A stretch of DNA of 64,000 nucleotides from Butyrivibrio hungatei DSM 14810. Its GTDB lineage: Bacteria > Bacillota > Clostridia > Lachnospirales > Lachnospiraceae. Position 1 is the stretch's first letter, and every line of letters begins with the position of its first letter. The stretch covers positions 799,494-863,493 of the forward strand of contig NZ_FRDH01000003.1 of NCBI RefSeq assembly GCF_900143205.1. The letters are read 5' to 3'. Below are positions 26,706 to 36,314 of this stretch, in pieces. A program made the position numbers and the translations under genes. Under the pieces are notes generated by a model. That model was given only the letters and a program-made list of their open reading frames with translations, had not been told where the DNA came from and did no database searches.

Positions 26706-28646
26706 TTACTCCTCGTTTATCTTTTCAGCAGCTTTTTTGAGAGCTTCCATATGTTCCTGAGTTTTATCTTCTTCGTTATCTGTAGGATGATATGTTGTAA
26801 CTATCTCCTGCACAAGGCTCTTTATCTCTGGTGATTCAGCCCTTGCAGCCTTATGAAGTCTTTCAAGTCCTGTAAAGAACTTCATCTCATCAAGTTCAAT
26901 AGGCTTGCCGATGTGGATCATCTTGTTGGCTGTATCCTGAAGGCCTTCTTCATCCATGAGCATCTCTTCGTAGAGCTTCTCACCAGGTCTAAGTCCTGTA
27001 AATTCGATCTTGATATCTTCGCCAACCTTGTAACCAGAGAGCTTAATAAGGTTCTCAGCAAGATCAAGGATCCTTACTGGTTCTCCCATATCAAGGACGA
27101 ATATCTCGCCGCCCTTTGCAAACGCTCCTGCCTGAAGCACAAGTGATACAGCCTCAGTAATAGTCATGAAGTATCTGATAATGTTAGGGTCTGTAACAGT
27201 TACAGGTCCTCCTGCAGCGATCTGCTTTTTGAAAAGAGGGATAACTGAACCATTAGATCCAAGTACGTTACCAAATCTAACTGCTACGAACTCTGTGTCG
27301 TAGTGCTTATTAAAGGTTTGAACGATCATCTCACAGATACGCTTGCTGGCGCCCATTACGTTTGTAGGATTAACAGCCTTATCTGTTGAGATGAGTACAA
27401 ATTTCTTGGTTCCATTCATGGCTGCTGCCATTGCTGTCTTCCAAGTTCCGAATACGTTATTCTTGATAGCCTCTCCTGGGCTGTCTTCCATGAGAGGTAC
27501 ATGCTTGTGAGCAGCTGCATGATATACGATCTCAGGCTTGTACTGTTCAAATATTGTATTTACTCTAAGTGTATTTCTAACAGAAGCAATGAGGACCACA
27601 AGATCAAGCTCCGGATATTTGCTCTTAAGCTCCTGCTGGATGTCATAGGCATTGTTCTCATAGATATCAACAATGATAAGTCTCTTTGGCTTGTGACCAG
27701 CAATCTGTCTGCAAAGCTCTGATCCGATGGATCCGCCGCCACCAGTTACCATTACTGTCTTGCCGCTAACATAACCAGCGATAGAATCAAGGTCTACAGC
27801 GATAGGATCTCTGCCTAAAAGGTCTTCTACTTCTACATCACGAAGTCTTGATACATTAACTTCGCCGTTTACAAGCTGGTACATTCCTGGAAGGGAACGA
27901 AGCTTGCAATCTGTGTTCTTACAGATTTCAAGGATCTTTTTAAGTTCCTGTCTTGAAACAGAAGGAATAGCAACAATGATCTCATCAATATCATAAAGAT
28001 CAGCACATTCAACGATCCTGTCTCTACCACCAACTACTCTGATACCCTGGATGTACTTGCCCCATTTGTTGGTATCGTCATCGATGATACATTTGATGGA
28101 CATTGTTGAATAGTTACTTGTATTGATATCCTTGATGATGATATTGGCAGCCTCACCAGCACCAATGATCATAACAGCTTTGCTGTTATTCTTGTTCTCA
28201 GCTCTATTTTTGTGGCTTCTAAGGAACCTGTATGAGAATCTGCTGATAAAGATAAATGTTATCAGAAGGAATGTATACAGGAAGTAGTAGCTCTGTGGAA
28301 CTGGCTGATCTGCAGATTTAAAGAACTGAAGACCGATGGCATTAACAATTCCTGAAAGAACACAGGCCATTACCAGGTTCTGCATCTCTCTTTCGCCGGC
28401 GTATGCCCACAAGCTGTCATAAAGCTTAAACAGATAAAAGATCAAAAGAGTGATCGCAATATTTATAAGCAAAAATGTAGTAACAGGATCAAGGAAGTGA
28501 TCTGGAATACTTCCGATCTTGAACTCATATCTTATGAGGATTGCAACATAACTAGACATGATTATGCTGAGCACATCATAGATGATAAGTCCTGTTCTTC
28601 TATATAATTTTTGAAAATTAAATGGTTCCTTACTCTTCTTGTTCAT
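26706..28646 (-). CDS. Membrane UDP-GlcNAc 4,6-dehydratase, PglF/CapD/WbpM-like
   Basis: 646 residues, full length for PglF/WbpM. Four membrane helices occupy about 20-140, a first Rossmann-like domain has GAGEAANI (162-169), and the catalytic SDR domain starts with TGGGGSIGSE (301-310), with ISTDKAVNPTNVMGASK carrying the conserved Met-Lys active-site pattern of this family. It removes water from UDP-GlcNAc to give the 4-keto-6-deoxy sugar. The gene begins the PglF-E-C-(ATP-grasp)-A run. The last 40 residues are acidic and lysine-rich, beyond the family core. Confidence 0.94.
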   Translation of the reverse strand: MNKKSKEPFNFQKLYRRTGLIIYDVLSIIMSSYVAILIRYEFKIGSIPDHFLDPVTTFLLINIAITLLIFYLFKLYDSLWAYAGEREMQNLVMACVLSGIVNAIGLQFFKSADQPVPQSYYFLYTFLLITFIFISRFSYRFLRSHKNRAENKNNSKAVMIIGAGEAANIIIKDINTSNYSTMSIKCIIDDDTNKWGKYIQGIRVVGGRDRIVECADLYDIDEIIVAIPSVSRQELKKILEICKNTDCKLRSLPGMYQLVNGEVNVSRLRDVEVEDLLGRDPIAVDLDSIAGYVSGKTVMVTGGGGSIGSELCRQIAGHKPKRLIIVDIYENNAYDIQQELKSKYPELDLVVLIASVRNTLRVNTIFEQYKPEIVYHAAAHKHVPLMEDSPGEAIKNNVFGTWKTAMAAAMNGTKKFVLISTDKAVNPTNVMGASKRICEMIVQTFNKHYDTEFVAVRFGNVLGSNGSVIPLFKKQIAAGGPVTVTDPNIIRYFMTITEAVSLVLQAGAFAKGGEIFVLDMGEPVRILDLAENLIKLSGYKVGEDIKIEFTGLRPGEKLYEEMLMDEEGLQDTANKMIHIGKPIELDEMKFFTGLERLHKAARAESPEIKSLVQEIVTTYHPTDNEEDKTQEHMEALKKAAEKINEE

Positions 28647-28661
28647 AGCTCGATTCCATCG

Positions 28662-31295
28662 TTATTTTTTCTGTAAAGATCTGAACATAAGTGGCGCAAT
28701 TGACAACATAAGTGCCTGCGTCATTGGATTACTAAACATAAATACCCATTCACTGATGCCTGCAAAGGCAAAGCCAACTATAACAGCAAATGGAAGGAGT
28801 GCCAATGGCTCTTTTGCATGGTCAGTTCTGTAGTAATGAACTCCCCAGATCATTCCGAACACAATAAATATCACAAACAGGATCCCTACAATGATTCCAT
28901 GATCGTAAGCCACCTGAATATAGGTGTTATGCGCATGTACTGCGATCTCACCGTTAGGAAGCGGAGCTCCCATCTGGTCGTGTCCTGTCATATTGAGTTC
29001 TTGTACATAAGACCTGAAAATAGTGATTCGTCCGTTTGAAAGCACATCTATTATGTTGGATGAATCTACATATTCATTTGGCTGTTCTGTAAGAGCCAGT
29101 ACTGCAAGTTCTGCCCCTGTAAGGTGCGTGCTTGCAAGCATGTTGTCATCTGACTCAATAATGTTGTAGCCATATTTTTGCTGTTGCTCGTCACTACCCT
29201 CATATGGATTTCCATAGTAATCAAGATAAGGATCACCATTTCCATTCATATCGTAGTTGTAATAATCATTTGGATAGTCGTAATCACTTACGTCCATTCC
29301 CAATATCTTGTCACTAAAGAGATTTACAAATCTCTCTATGCACATGAAGTTTGAATTGCCCCAGGATGCACCACCTCTTACGAACTCATCTGCATCATCG
29401 ATAACGTAAAATACAGGATCAGCCGTCATAGCTGGCACGATTCTCTGAAGTGTAAATGCTGCCGGGAAGCAGATCAAAAATGCCGCCACCATAACAGCCA
29501 CCATACGGATGAACTGCTTCTTGTGGTAAACACTTGTAACTATAAGCACTGCCAATGTACATACACCAAGTGCAAGTATCGCTGTTCTGGATACTGTAAA
29601 TATCGCGTAGGCAGATATCCATCCAAATAGTATTATCTCCTTCCAGGCTGAGAAGAAGACTTTTTTCACACCTATCCCATTAGGGAGGGCTACTATCTTG
29701 GCTGTTAAAAGAACTGCTGCCACAGCTCCCATAAATGTAAAGTATTCAGCAGTTACTGTCACTGTATGGAACAAGAATCCAAATCTACCGCTCACGTAAC
29801 CTGTAAAGTATCTGTGAAGAAGGCTAAATATGAGTGATATTGCAAAATTAGTCATGAGTCCGCCGGATACTATCTTGATCCAGTCTGCTCTATTTTTCCA
29901 TACAAAAAGTCTGATGTATAAAACTGTAAATATGACAGCAAGAGCAACGCCCCACCATCTTGTGTTTCTCATAATGACAATAGCCGCAAGAAAGACTATT
30001 ACTACAAAACCATAGGGAGAAAGTCTGAGTCTTTTATCAGAGCTACTGTGCTCATTATATCTCTTTGCCTTTACTGCGTTAACAACAAGTCTTATGAGAT
30101 TTAATACGATCACACCACCAAGGATCACGATCATGATTCCATACTTAAGGATTGCATTGTGGAGATCATATTCTTTTTCTGTATCAGGTAAGAGGTGGCT
30201 GTAATAATAGTGAATTCCAAAAATAGTTGAACCAATAGCCCATACTAAGTTGTACAGATTCACAACCTCTTTATAGCTAAATGTAAGTATGATCATAATA
30301 AGGAGCCATATGACCATTCTGCGCTCTGACATTGTGTGATAGATATCATACAGGTCATTCATATAGGTGCAGGCATACCAGATTGCCATAGCCATAGAAA
30401 ACATCATCGGAATATAAACAAGCTTATTGTTCCTACTGATATTTTCCCAGAATGACACGCCTTCTTCATGCTTTATTACTTTGTGATTAACTGCATAAAG
30501 GGCCATTCCAGCTGTAATGATAAGACCTATCTCGTAAAAGATGATATCTGCCACTCTAAGATCAAAGATCTTGAGCGGGAATACCATGATCATCAAAACG
30601 CCAAACACCAATATGATCAAAGGATTTACGATCGTCTTAATTGCCTGCTTGACTGTAACCAAGTTGTTTCTACCTGGTCTTAATCTAAAATACAGGTATA
30701 TAAGTGCCTCTAACAATGCCGTGATCATGATGATCATAGCCATCAGCTTAACTGATGCCAGCTTGGATATTGGAAGCCTGTAGTTATATCTTGCTGCCAG
30801 ATGCCTGCCTGGTCTCTCCTGACCATTTACATATACAGAACCCACATAGCCAGATCCATCAGGAACTGATTCAAGAGATGGATAATACTTGGATCTGCAG
30901 CCCTCAAGCTTAAGGTAATAGTTCTTGCCAACTTCCATGTTGTACTCAAATGGGATATTCACATACCCTGGAAGCTCAAGTCCTTCCGTATCTACGTAGA
31001 CCTTCACGAGGTTGGAATAAAATTCATCCGTGATAGTGGCACTAACGTATCTGCCTTTTTCTACCTCATCTATATATACGTCGATGGAATTAAGTCTGTC
31101 ATACTGTGATACAAACTGTTGCATCAAAGTACTTTCAAAGTTAATTTCTTCTCTCTCGGAAAGAATATCTCCTCCTGGAGATGTCTCAAGGACAGATGTC
31201 CACATTCTGATAGGCCAGATGCTAAGGATACATATAAGCGCAATCAGCATGACTACTGCCATGCACGCTGTTTTTTTATCTATAACTTTTCTCAT
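28662..31295 (-). CDS. Large Wzy/O-antigen-ligase family membrane protein
   Basis: 877 residues, about twice the usual Wzy size. A membrane helix (12-30) is followed by a soluble domain to about residue 185, then 12 or so further helices. Near the C-terminus VHAHNTYIQVAYDHGIIVG is the classic Wzy_C/ligase motif with paired His. A large outer loop rich in Asp, Tyr and Asn sits before it (about 640-760). Such proteins polymerise lipid-linked repeats or transfer finished chains. The extra N-terminal soluble domain is not part of the standard family. It stands at the head of the pgl-like set and has a good promoter upstream. Confidence 0.87.
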   Translation of the reverse strand: MRKVIDKKTACMAVVMLIALICILSIWPIRMWTSVLETSPGGDILSEREEINFESTLMQQFVSQYDRLNSIDVYIDEVEKGRYVSATITDEFYSNLVKVYVDTEGLELPGYVNIPFEYNMEVGKNYYLKLEGCRSKYYPSLESVPDGSGYVGSVYVNGQERPGRHLAARYNYRLPISKLASVKLMAMIIMITALLEALIYLYFRLRPGRNNLVTVKQAIKTIVNPLIILVFGVLMIMVFPLKIFDLRVADIIFYEIGLIITAGMALYAVNHKVIKHEEGVSFWENISRNNKLVYIPMMFSMAMAIWYACTYMNDLYDIYHTMSERRMVIWLLIMIILTFSYKEVVNLYNLVWAIGSTIFGIHYYYSHLLPDTEKEYDLHNAILKYGIMIVILGGVIVLNLIRLVVNAVKAKRYNEHSSSDKRLRLSPYGFVVIVFLAAIVIMRNTRWWGVALAVIFTVLYIRLFVWKNRADWIKIVSGGLMTNFAISLIFSLLHRYFTGYVSGRFGFLFHTVTVTAEYFTFMGAVAAVLLTAKIVALPNGIGVKKVFFSAWKEIILFGWISAYAIFTVSRTAILALGVCTLAVLIVTSVYHKKQFIRMVAVMVAAFLICFPAAFTLQRIVPAMTADPVFYVIDDADEFVRGGASWGNSNFMCIERFVNLFSDKILGMDVSDYDYPNDYYNYDMNGNGDPYLDYYGNPYEGSDEQQQKYGYNIIESDDNMLASTHLTGAELAVLALTEQPNEYVDSSNIIDVLSNGRITIFRSYVQELNMTGHDQMGAPLPNGEIAVHAHNTYIQVAYDHGIIVGILFVIFIVFGMIWGVHYYRTDHAKEPLALLPFAVIVGFAFAGISEWVFMFSNPMTQALMLSIAPLMFRSLQKK

Positions 31296-31351
31296 CTATC
31301 TAAAGGTCATTTCCTTTGTTTTTGCATTTTGGCACAAAAAGCCATCATTAA

Positions 31352-31380
31352 ATATTAACATACTGAAACTGCTTAATCAA
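31352..31380 (-). promoter_or_regulatory. Probable internal promoter before the Wzy-like gene
   Basis: Reading the minus strand: TTGATT (31375-31380), a 17-base spacer and TAATAT (31352-31357), with TG placed one base before the -10 box as in extended -10 promoters. It overlaps the stop of the DUF6020 gene and leaves a leader of roughly 50 bases. The spacing and extended -10 make it credible, but neither box is perfect. Confidence 0.5.
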
Positions 31381-33062
31381 ACAGGTCCAAAATTGCCTGT
31401 TCTTCCAGTATTCATGAGGACTGGAAAGGCTGTCCACAGTATCACCACGTACCTTACAAGATATGTTGGTCCAAGAAGCACTGTAAGCCACACTAAAACC
31501 AGTGGCATAAAGGGTATTATTCCCTTGAAATCTTTTCTCGACAATCTGTAAAGGATCACAAAAAGATATATCAAAAATAGCATTCCTGGTGAAAACAAAA
31601 GTGCAAGCACCGGAGCATCTTTGTGGAATGAACCGATTGACAAAAATCTGTAAAGCTTATCTATTACTGGAATAAAGCTTGTTCTAGTACCAGGGCTTTC
31701 TACTTCATAGCCAAAATAAGAGCTTTCATCATAAGTAAAGGTAAAGACCGTAGTTCCTTTATAAACATTTATCAGAGCTGGTGGATACCAATACCCGTAA
31801 GAAGTTAGAAACCAGGCATTTACATAGGTCATAGGATGTCTAGCTAGCTCTTTTGCCCAAAGCTTCCAAAAACCGCCTTTATCCTTCTCATAATATTCAT
31901 TGTTAAATCCAACCTTTACAAGGTCTGACACCCTTGGAGTGTACATCTTAAGATTGTCTTCTGGCAGGTAAGTTGTTAGGATCTTGATATCTTCTGCAGA
32001 TAGATCTTCCCTATCATAGGTATACACCCTGGATAGCTGCATTATAGGTACTGTCAACATTTCCTGATTATCTTTGCCCTGGGCTCCCATTGAAAGCGCC
32101 AGCACTTTGGAGATAACAAGGTAAGCAATAACTGGTATCACCAGAAGAAATACAAGCTTTTTCTTAAGCTCTTTTCTGAAATAGATAAGCGCAAAGGGCA
32201 AAAATACAAGATACGCATAAAAGCCATTATGTCTAAAGCAGGGCATCAAAATAGCTGCGATCACAAAAGCAGCGCACTTTCCCTTACTTTTTAGAAAGCC
32301 TTCTTTGTCATTTACAAGCTGTGTTAAAAGAACTATCAAAAGCAGTAAAAATGCTGTGAATAAGCCATCTTTACTGGAACACAGCGTGTACATCACGATA
32401 GTTGGGAATAGTCCATAGTACAAAGTCCAGAGGATGCGTGATCTTTTTCCAATGCCTCTTTTTGACATATATACAAGAACATAGGCAAATACTGCAGTTA
32501 TGGCCAGCATCTGCAAAAAGATGTATGAAAAGATTCCAGCATTCCATGAGCCTGTAACCTTGTGAATAAGAGCAATCATACCCCCAAGCAAAAGCACGTG
32601 TAAAAGTGGATGATGTGTTGTGAAAGACCTGGTCAGAACTTCATTTAATTCATCCTGGGCATCATACACGAAAAAGCCCGGAAACACTGCAAGAAGAACC
32701 GGCAAATTTAGAAGAACAAGAATTCCCCATGTGGTCAGAAACTCTTTTGTTCCAAAGATCTTTTCATCAGTGGCACTTTGATAATCAGCTTTATTAAGTT
32801 TCATAAGCCCAAAGAGTTTTTTCCCCTCAAAGGACTGGTTATAGTTCTTCCAGACATGCATTGTATCTACAGTCAAAACCGCCATGATAGCCACCATTAC
32901 CATCATTGCATTTTTGTCAGTAAGGTCTATCCGGTCGATCTTTTCAAGCTGATAACCTATCACCAAAAAAAATCCCGATAAAACGCCAAATAAGCCTGAC
33001 ATAAGCCAGGCTAAGATTTGATCTGAATTATTCTTTTTTCTTTTCCCCATTTCACTCTTCAT
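31377..33062 (-). CDS. DUF6020 family membrane protein, GT-C-like
   Basis: 561 residues with about 12 membrane helices. After the first outer loop PGFFVYDAQDELNEVL gives acidic residues, followed by FTTHHPLLHVLLLGG; an acidic pair plus a His-Pro segment is the pattern of GT-C transferases that use polyprenyl-phosphate sugars. The Ser-Ser-Lys-Asp segment (CSSKDGLFTA) is typical of DUF6020. A long soluble part of about 120 residues near 330-450 faces outward. The start overlaps the upstream GtrB-like gene by 11 bases, so the two probably work together: that enzyme makes the lipid-phosphate sugar and this one transfers it. An alternative ATG four codons in is possible. Confidence 0.8.
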   Translation of the reverse strand: MKSEMGKRKKNNSDQILAWLMSGLFGVLSGFFLVIGYQLEKIDRIDLTDKNAMMVMVAIMAVLTVDTMHVWKNYNQSFEGKKLFGLMKLNKADYQSATDEKIFGTKEFLTTWGILVLLNLPVLLAVFPGFFVYDAQDELNEVLTRSFTTHHPLLHVLLLGGMIALIHKVTGSWNAGIFSYIFLQMLAITAVFAYVLVYMSKRGIGKRSRILWTLYYGLFPTIVMYTLCSSKDGLFTAFLLLLIVLLTQLVNDKEGFLKSKGKCAAFVIAAILMPCFRHNGFYAYLVFLPFALIYFRKELKKKLVFLLVIPVIAYLVISKVLALSMGAQGKDNQEMLTVPIMQLSRVYTYDREDLSAEDIKILTTYLPEDNLKMYTPRVSDLVKVGFNNEYYEKDKGGFWKLWAKELARHPMTYVNAWFLTSYGYWYPPALINVYKGTTVFTFTYDESSYFGYEVESPGTRTSFIPVIDKLYRFLSIGSFHKDAPVLALLFSPGMLFLIYLFVILYRLSRKDFKGIIPFMPLVLVWLTVLLGPTYLVRYVVILWTAFPVLMNTGRTGNFGPV

Positions 33063-33996
33063 CTAGAGTAGTCTCCCTGATAACGTATTGAGGGTTTCTA
33101 TTCTGTGAAATATACACTCTTCCTAAATATTCCCCAACCATACCCATCATGAGCATCAGCATTCCGCCAATAAAGATCATTGCACTCATAAGAGCAGAAA
33201 AACCTACCGGTACATTAGGATTAACAAACTTCTTGATAACTGTGAAGATTCCATACAAGAATCCAAGGAATGCAAATATTGTACCTGACAGGGTTGCTAT
33301 TCTAAGTGGCTTGATACTGAATGCAGTGAAGCCGTTTATCCACAAAGCCATAAGCTTTGAGAATGTATATCCACTGGCTCCAACTTCTCTTTTTCTATGA
33401 TTAACATCTACGTTGACGATCCTCTTGGTAGTTCTAAGGACAAGGCCAATTACGTATGGATAAGAGCTTTCGTATTTGATCATCTCGTCGACTACAAATC
33501 TTCTAACAGCAAAATAGCTTGATACAAAAAGCTCCTTTGGTTTACCGAGCATCACGCTGGCCATCCATTCATTCATGGCTGTTCCAAAGTTTCTAAAGAG
33601 GCTGTGCTGCTTGTGACCATATCTGGCATATACTGCGTCTGAACCATCATTAAGTGCATCGAGCAGCTTAAATACTTCATTTGCAGGTGTCTGTCCATCA
33701 TCATCAAGACAAACGACATAGTCTCCCTTTGATTTTCCAAGGCCTGCCATAAGAGCTGCGTGCTGTCCGAAGTTCTTGGCAAAGTTGATCCCGATAACCT
33801 TGTCTTTGTCTCTTTCAGCAGCAATTTTTCTGATGACATCCCATGTATTATCAGGTGATCCGTCATTGACCAAAAGGATCTCATAGTCGTAATCATTACT
33901 GCCGTTCATGGTCTCTTCTATTTCATTTATAACAGCTTCTAATGTTTTCTCTGATCTGTAGCAGGGAATAACAAAACTGACAAGTTTCTTTTTCAT
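33052..33996 (-). CDS. GtrB/DPM1-like polyprenyl-phosphate glycosyltransferase
   Basis: 314 residues. The GT2 catalytic domain begins KLVSFVIPCYRSEKTLEAV, with VNDGSPDNTW and the metal site CLDDDGQTP near residues 95-103. Two membrane helices at about 230-300 end the protein, as in GtrB and related enzymes. It would transfer a sugar from a nucleotide donor to undecaprenyl phosphate on the cytoplasmic face. GtrA (37466-37924) and GT-C proteins nearby could flip and use that lipid. A second enzyme of this type is at 62475-63407. Confidence 0.92.
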   Translation of the reverse strand: MKKKLVSFVIPCYRSEKTLEAVINEIEETMNGSNDYDYEILLVNDGSPDNTWDVIRKIAAERDKDKVIGINFAKNFGQHAALMAGLGKSKGDYVVCLDDDGQTPANEVFKLLDALNDGSDAVYARYGHKQHSLFRNFGTAMNEWMASVMLGKPKELFVSSYFAVRRFVVDEMIKYESSYPYVIGLVLRTTKRIVNVDVNHRKREVGASGYTFSKLMALWINGFTAFSIKPLRIATLSGTIFAFLGFLYGIFTVIKKFVNPNVPVGFSALMSAMIFIGGMLMLMMGMVGEYLGRVYISQNRNPQYVIRETTLDEE

Positions 33997-34011
33997 AACA
34001 ATACCTTCCGC

Positions 34012-34527
34012 TTATAACATTTTTTCCATAAGTATCATATCACTTTTTTGTCCATCACTGCACTCTACAAGTGGTACGATCTCTGTTTCACTAAATCCTG
34101 CATGTTTGTAGCTCTTAATAGCAGCTTCATTAGTGGTAAATACTCTTAAGATAAGCTTTTTAAGCCCCATTTTGTCCCTTGCATAATCAGTTGCAAGAAT
34201 AGCGGCTTCATTGCCATAGCCTTTACCTATAGCATCGTCCTCGCCTATAAAGATTCCGTACTCAGCAGTTTTGGCATCTTTATCTATATCTCTAAAATAC
34301 ACGCTTCCTACAGGTCTGTTGTCATTATTCTTCTCACAGATTATGAACTGAACAACTTCGCCTGTTTTTACTTTTGTCTCTATCCAGTTCTCATGAGTCT
34401 GTCTTGTGAACACTTCTCTATATACGAAGTTCCCACGCACTCTTTCGTTATTGCGCCACTTCACGATTAGATCAGTGTCATCACTTGTCATGAGCCTGAT
34501 GTTTACTTTATCTCCAATAATATACAT
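34012..34527 (-). CDS. GNAT N-acetyltransferase (RimJ/PseH/WecD-like)
   Basis: 171 residues, one GNAT domain. VKWRNNERVRGNFVYRE fits the RimJ/RimL-type start, GKGYGNEAAILATDYA is the acetyl-CoA pyrophosphate loop, and VFTTNEAAIKSYKHAGF is the late conserved motif. In sugar loci such enzymes acetylate the amino group of 4-amino-4,6-dideoxy sugars (PseH, WecD, FdtC types). The WecE-type aminotransferase two genes upstream offers a matching substrate, dTDP-4-amino-4,6-dideoxygalactose. PseH function for the pseudaminate module 10 kb upstream is another option. Sequence alone does not decide. Confidence 0.85.
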   Translation of the reverse strand: MYIIGDKVNIRLMTSDDTDLIVKWRNNERVRGNFVYREVFTRQTHENWIETKVKTGEVVQFIICEKNNDNRPVGSVYFRDIDKDAKTAEYGIFIGEDDAIGKGYGNEAAILATDYARDKMGLKKLILRVFTTNEAAIKSYKHAGFSETEIVPLVECSDGQKSDMILMEKML

Positions 34528-34539
34528 TTCTTTACCTGC

Positions 34540-36300
34540 TTATCTTACTGAAATTGAGTAGATGCCAAAAACGTCAGCCACCTTATCTACTTCTTTTACT
34601 GTGACATCTATGCCTTTTTCCCTGTAATAATCAGCTATCCAGGTCACATCCTCTGAAAGATTCTGAACCATATAGACGTTATCCAAAAGAAGTGAATCCT
34701 GCATATTTGTAAGGCCAAACTTCTGCATCTTCTCTTCAAAAAGAGGGCTTTTTGAAGCCCAACCACCCATAATATCATGGTTAGCGTAGCTATTATCTAC
34801 TCTTTCAAACATCTTTTCAGAGAAAGTAGCCTCTCCGTCAGCCTTATTCTCGCCGCAGGAAACACTGGTATAAACATCTATGAAGTAGAAATTATCTTTG
34901 TTTGCATCAAAATAGTCATAAAGTGCATCGTAGTGCTGTCTCATGCTATCTCTTGAAGCCATTTCAGTTTTAATGATATCAAACTGGTTTGGAATTGATA
35001 ACAAGCTTATAAGTGAAACTGCTACAATCGGCACAAACACAACTCTTTTACCATTTCTGTCCTTCATATGGATGATTGCCAGAAGTATCACGATCTCCAT
35101 GAGGTACAAGGGATGGGTTATCCTTATTGGATCTCGTCCTCTGACTATTATGTAGAGCCACAGGCTACTGCGACATGCAAACAAAAGTGCAAGGAGCCCA
35201 AATGTAAGTAATATGTTTTTCTTATTCCTTTCTGCCACTGGGAAAAGAGCTGTTAATATTGCACCCAGGTATAAAAGAAGTACGATCATATTCCATGGAA
35301 AATCTGTCATTGGGTATTCATAGCTCTTTTGACCAGATATGAACCTCATGCGGTATAGATATGGTGAAATTGCATTCAAAAGCTGCTTGGTCATAGGAGC
35401 TTCATCAGTTCTAAGCTTGGCAGCATACTGTGCAACTGCATTTAATGTATCTGCATTTATTTCTTCATCGATACCAAAGTTGTAATTAACTAAAAGCTCC
35501 TGCTCGCTTTCAGAAAGGCCTATGCTGTCGTAAAAATCTTTGTTATCAGCATATTCAGGAATGTACTGAAAATCATAGAGCTCGGTTCTTGCATCAAATA
35601 ACCTGTAGAACTCCTTCCACTCAGGTGAGGAATATCCGATCTTATTTGCCACCTGTCCTAGGATCAATGCACAGATTATTAGAATGAATGCTTTGAGGTA
35701 ATTCTTAAACTCTTTTCCTGTAAGAGCCCATCTGATAAGGATTCCGACACATAACATTGGAAGTGTCAAAAGAAGCATCTCTGACCTTAACAGGTACGCC
35801 ACAAATACCAATATCACAGCAAATAAAAGATTCTTATCCTTTTCCTTGTGAGTCATTATGAGAAATGTAGCTGTAGCTGAGAGCATTCCGCATGTGAATG
35901 TATACTGAACGAAAAGGAAATGAGATGCCATGGTTCCAAGGAAAAGAAGGAGCACCATAACAGACCATACTATCTTATTGGCTTTCTCAGATACGTCAGC
36001 TATCACATGATATGCCACTGCAAACACGCATAAAAACTGTAGAAAGCACAAAAAAATGCCATACCAGTCAGGCGTTCTAAATACTCTGTAAAACACAGAG
36101 ATAAGCGCGCTTATCGGATATAGCATCTGTATATTATGCCCTGCGGGCACACCTGTATAGGAGCCTGAGAGAATATCCTTCATGAGAACATCATCATTTA
36201 AGTCAAAATAATAATCTCCAACTACACCTACAACCACCATAATGATCAGGGTAATCAGCGCCGTGATTATTATATTAAGGCTTAAAGATGATCTCCTCAT
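34540..36300 (-). CDS. GT-C-like polytopic membrane protein of unknown specificity
   Basis: 586 residues, about 12 membrane helices. Right after the first helix DYYFDLNDDVLMKDILSG supplies the acidic residues expected at a GT-C active site, and GHNIQMLYPIS follows before the second helix. The last 130 residues are soluble and face outward. I do not recognise a named subfamily with confidence. Its place between a GNAT and a WecE-type gene, within a GtrA/GtrB region, suggests it transfers a lipid-phosphate-linked amino sugar to a growing glycan. A GGAG stands seven bases before the ATG. Confidence 0.72.
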   Translation of the reverse strand: MRRSSLSLNIIITALITLIIMVVVGVVGDYYFDLNDDVLMKDILSGSYTGVPAGHNIQMLYPISALISVFYRVFRTPDWYGIFLCFLQFLCVFAVAYHVIADVSEKANKIVWSVMVLLLFLGTMASHFLFVQYTFTCGMLSATATFLIMTHKEKDKNLLFAVILVFVAYLLRSEMLLLTLPMLCVGILIRWALTGKEFKNYLKAFILIICALILGQVANKIGYSSPEWKEFYRLFDARTELYDFQYIPEYADNKDFYDSIGLSESEQELLVNYNFGIDEEINADTLNAVAQYAAKLRTDEAPMTKQLLNAISPYLYRMRFISGQKSYEYPMTDFPWNMIVLLLYLGAILTALFPVAERNKKNILLTFGLLALLFACRSSLWLYIIVRGRDPIRITHPLYLMEIVILLAIIHMKDRNGKRVVFVPIVAVSLISLLSIPNQFDIIKTEMASRDSMRQHYDALYDYFDANKDNFYFIDVYTSVSCGENKADGEATFSEKMFERVDNSYANHDIMGGWASKSPLFEEKMQKFGLTNMQDSLLLDNVYMVQNLSEDVTWIADYYREKGIDVTVKEVDKVADVFGIYSISVR

Positions 36301-36314
36301 ATTTCTGCTCCAGA

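Noticed and set aside
22680..28646. A Campylobacter-type N-linked protein glycosylation operon
   Set aside because: No oligosaccharyltransferase of the PglB (STT3) type is seen, so protein glycosylation is not claimed from the Pgl-like enzymes alone.
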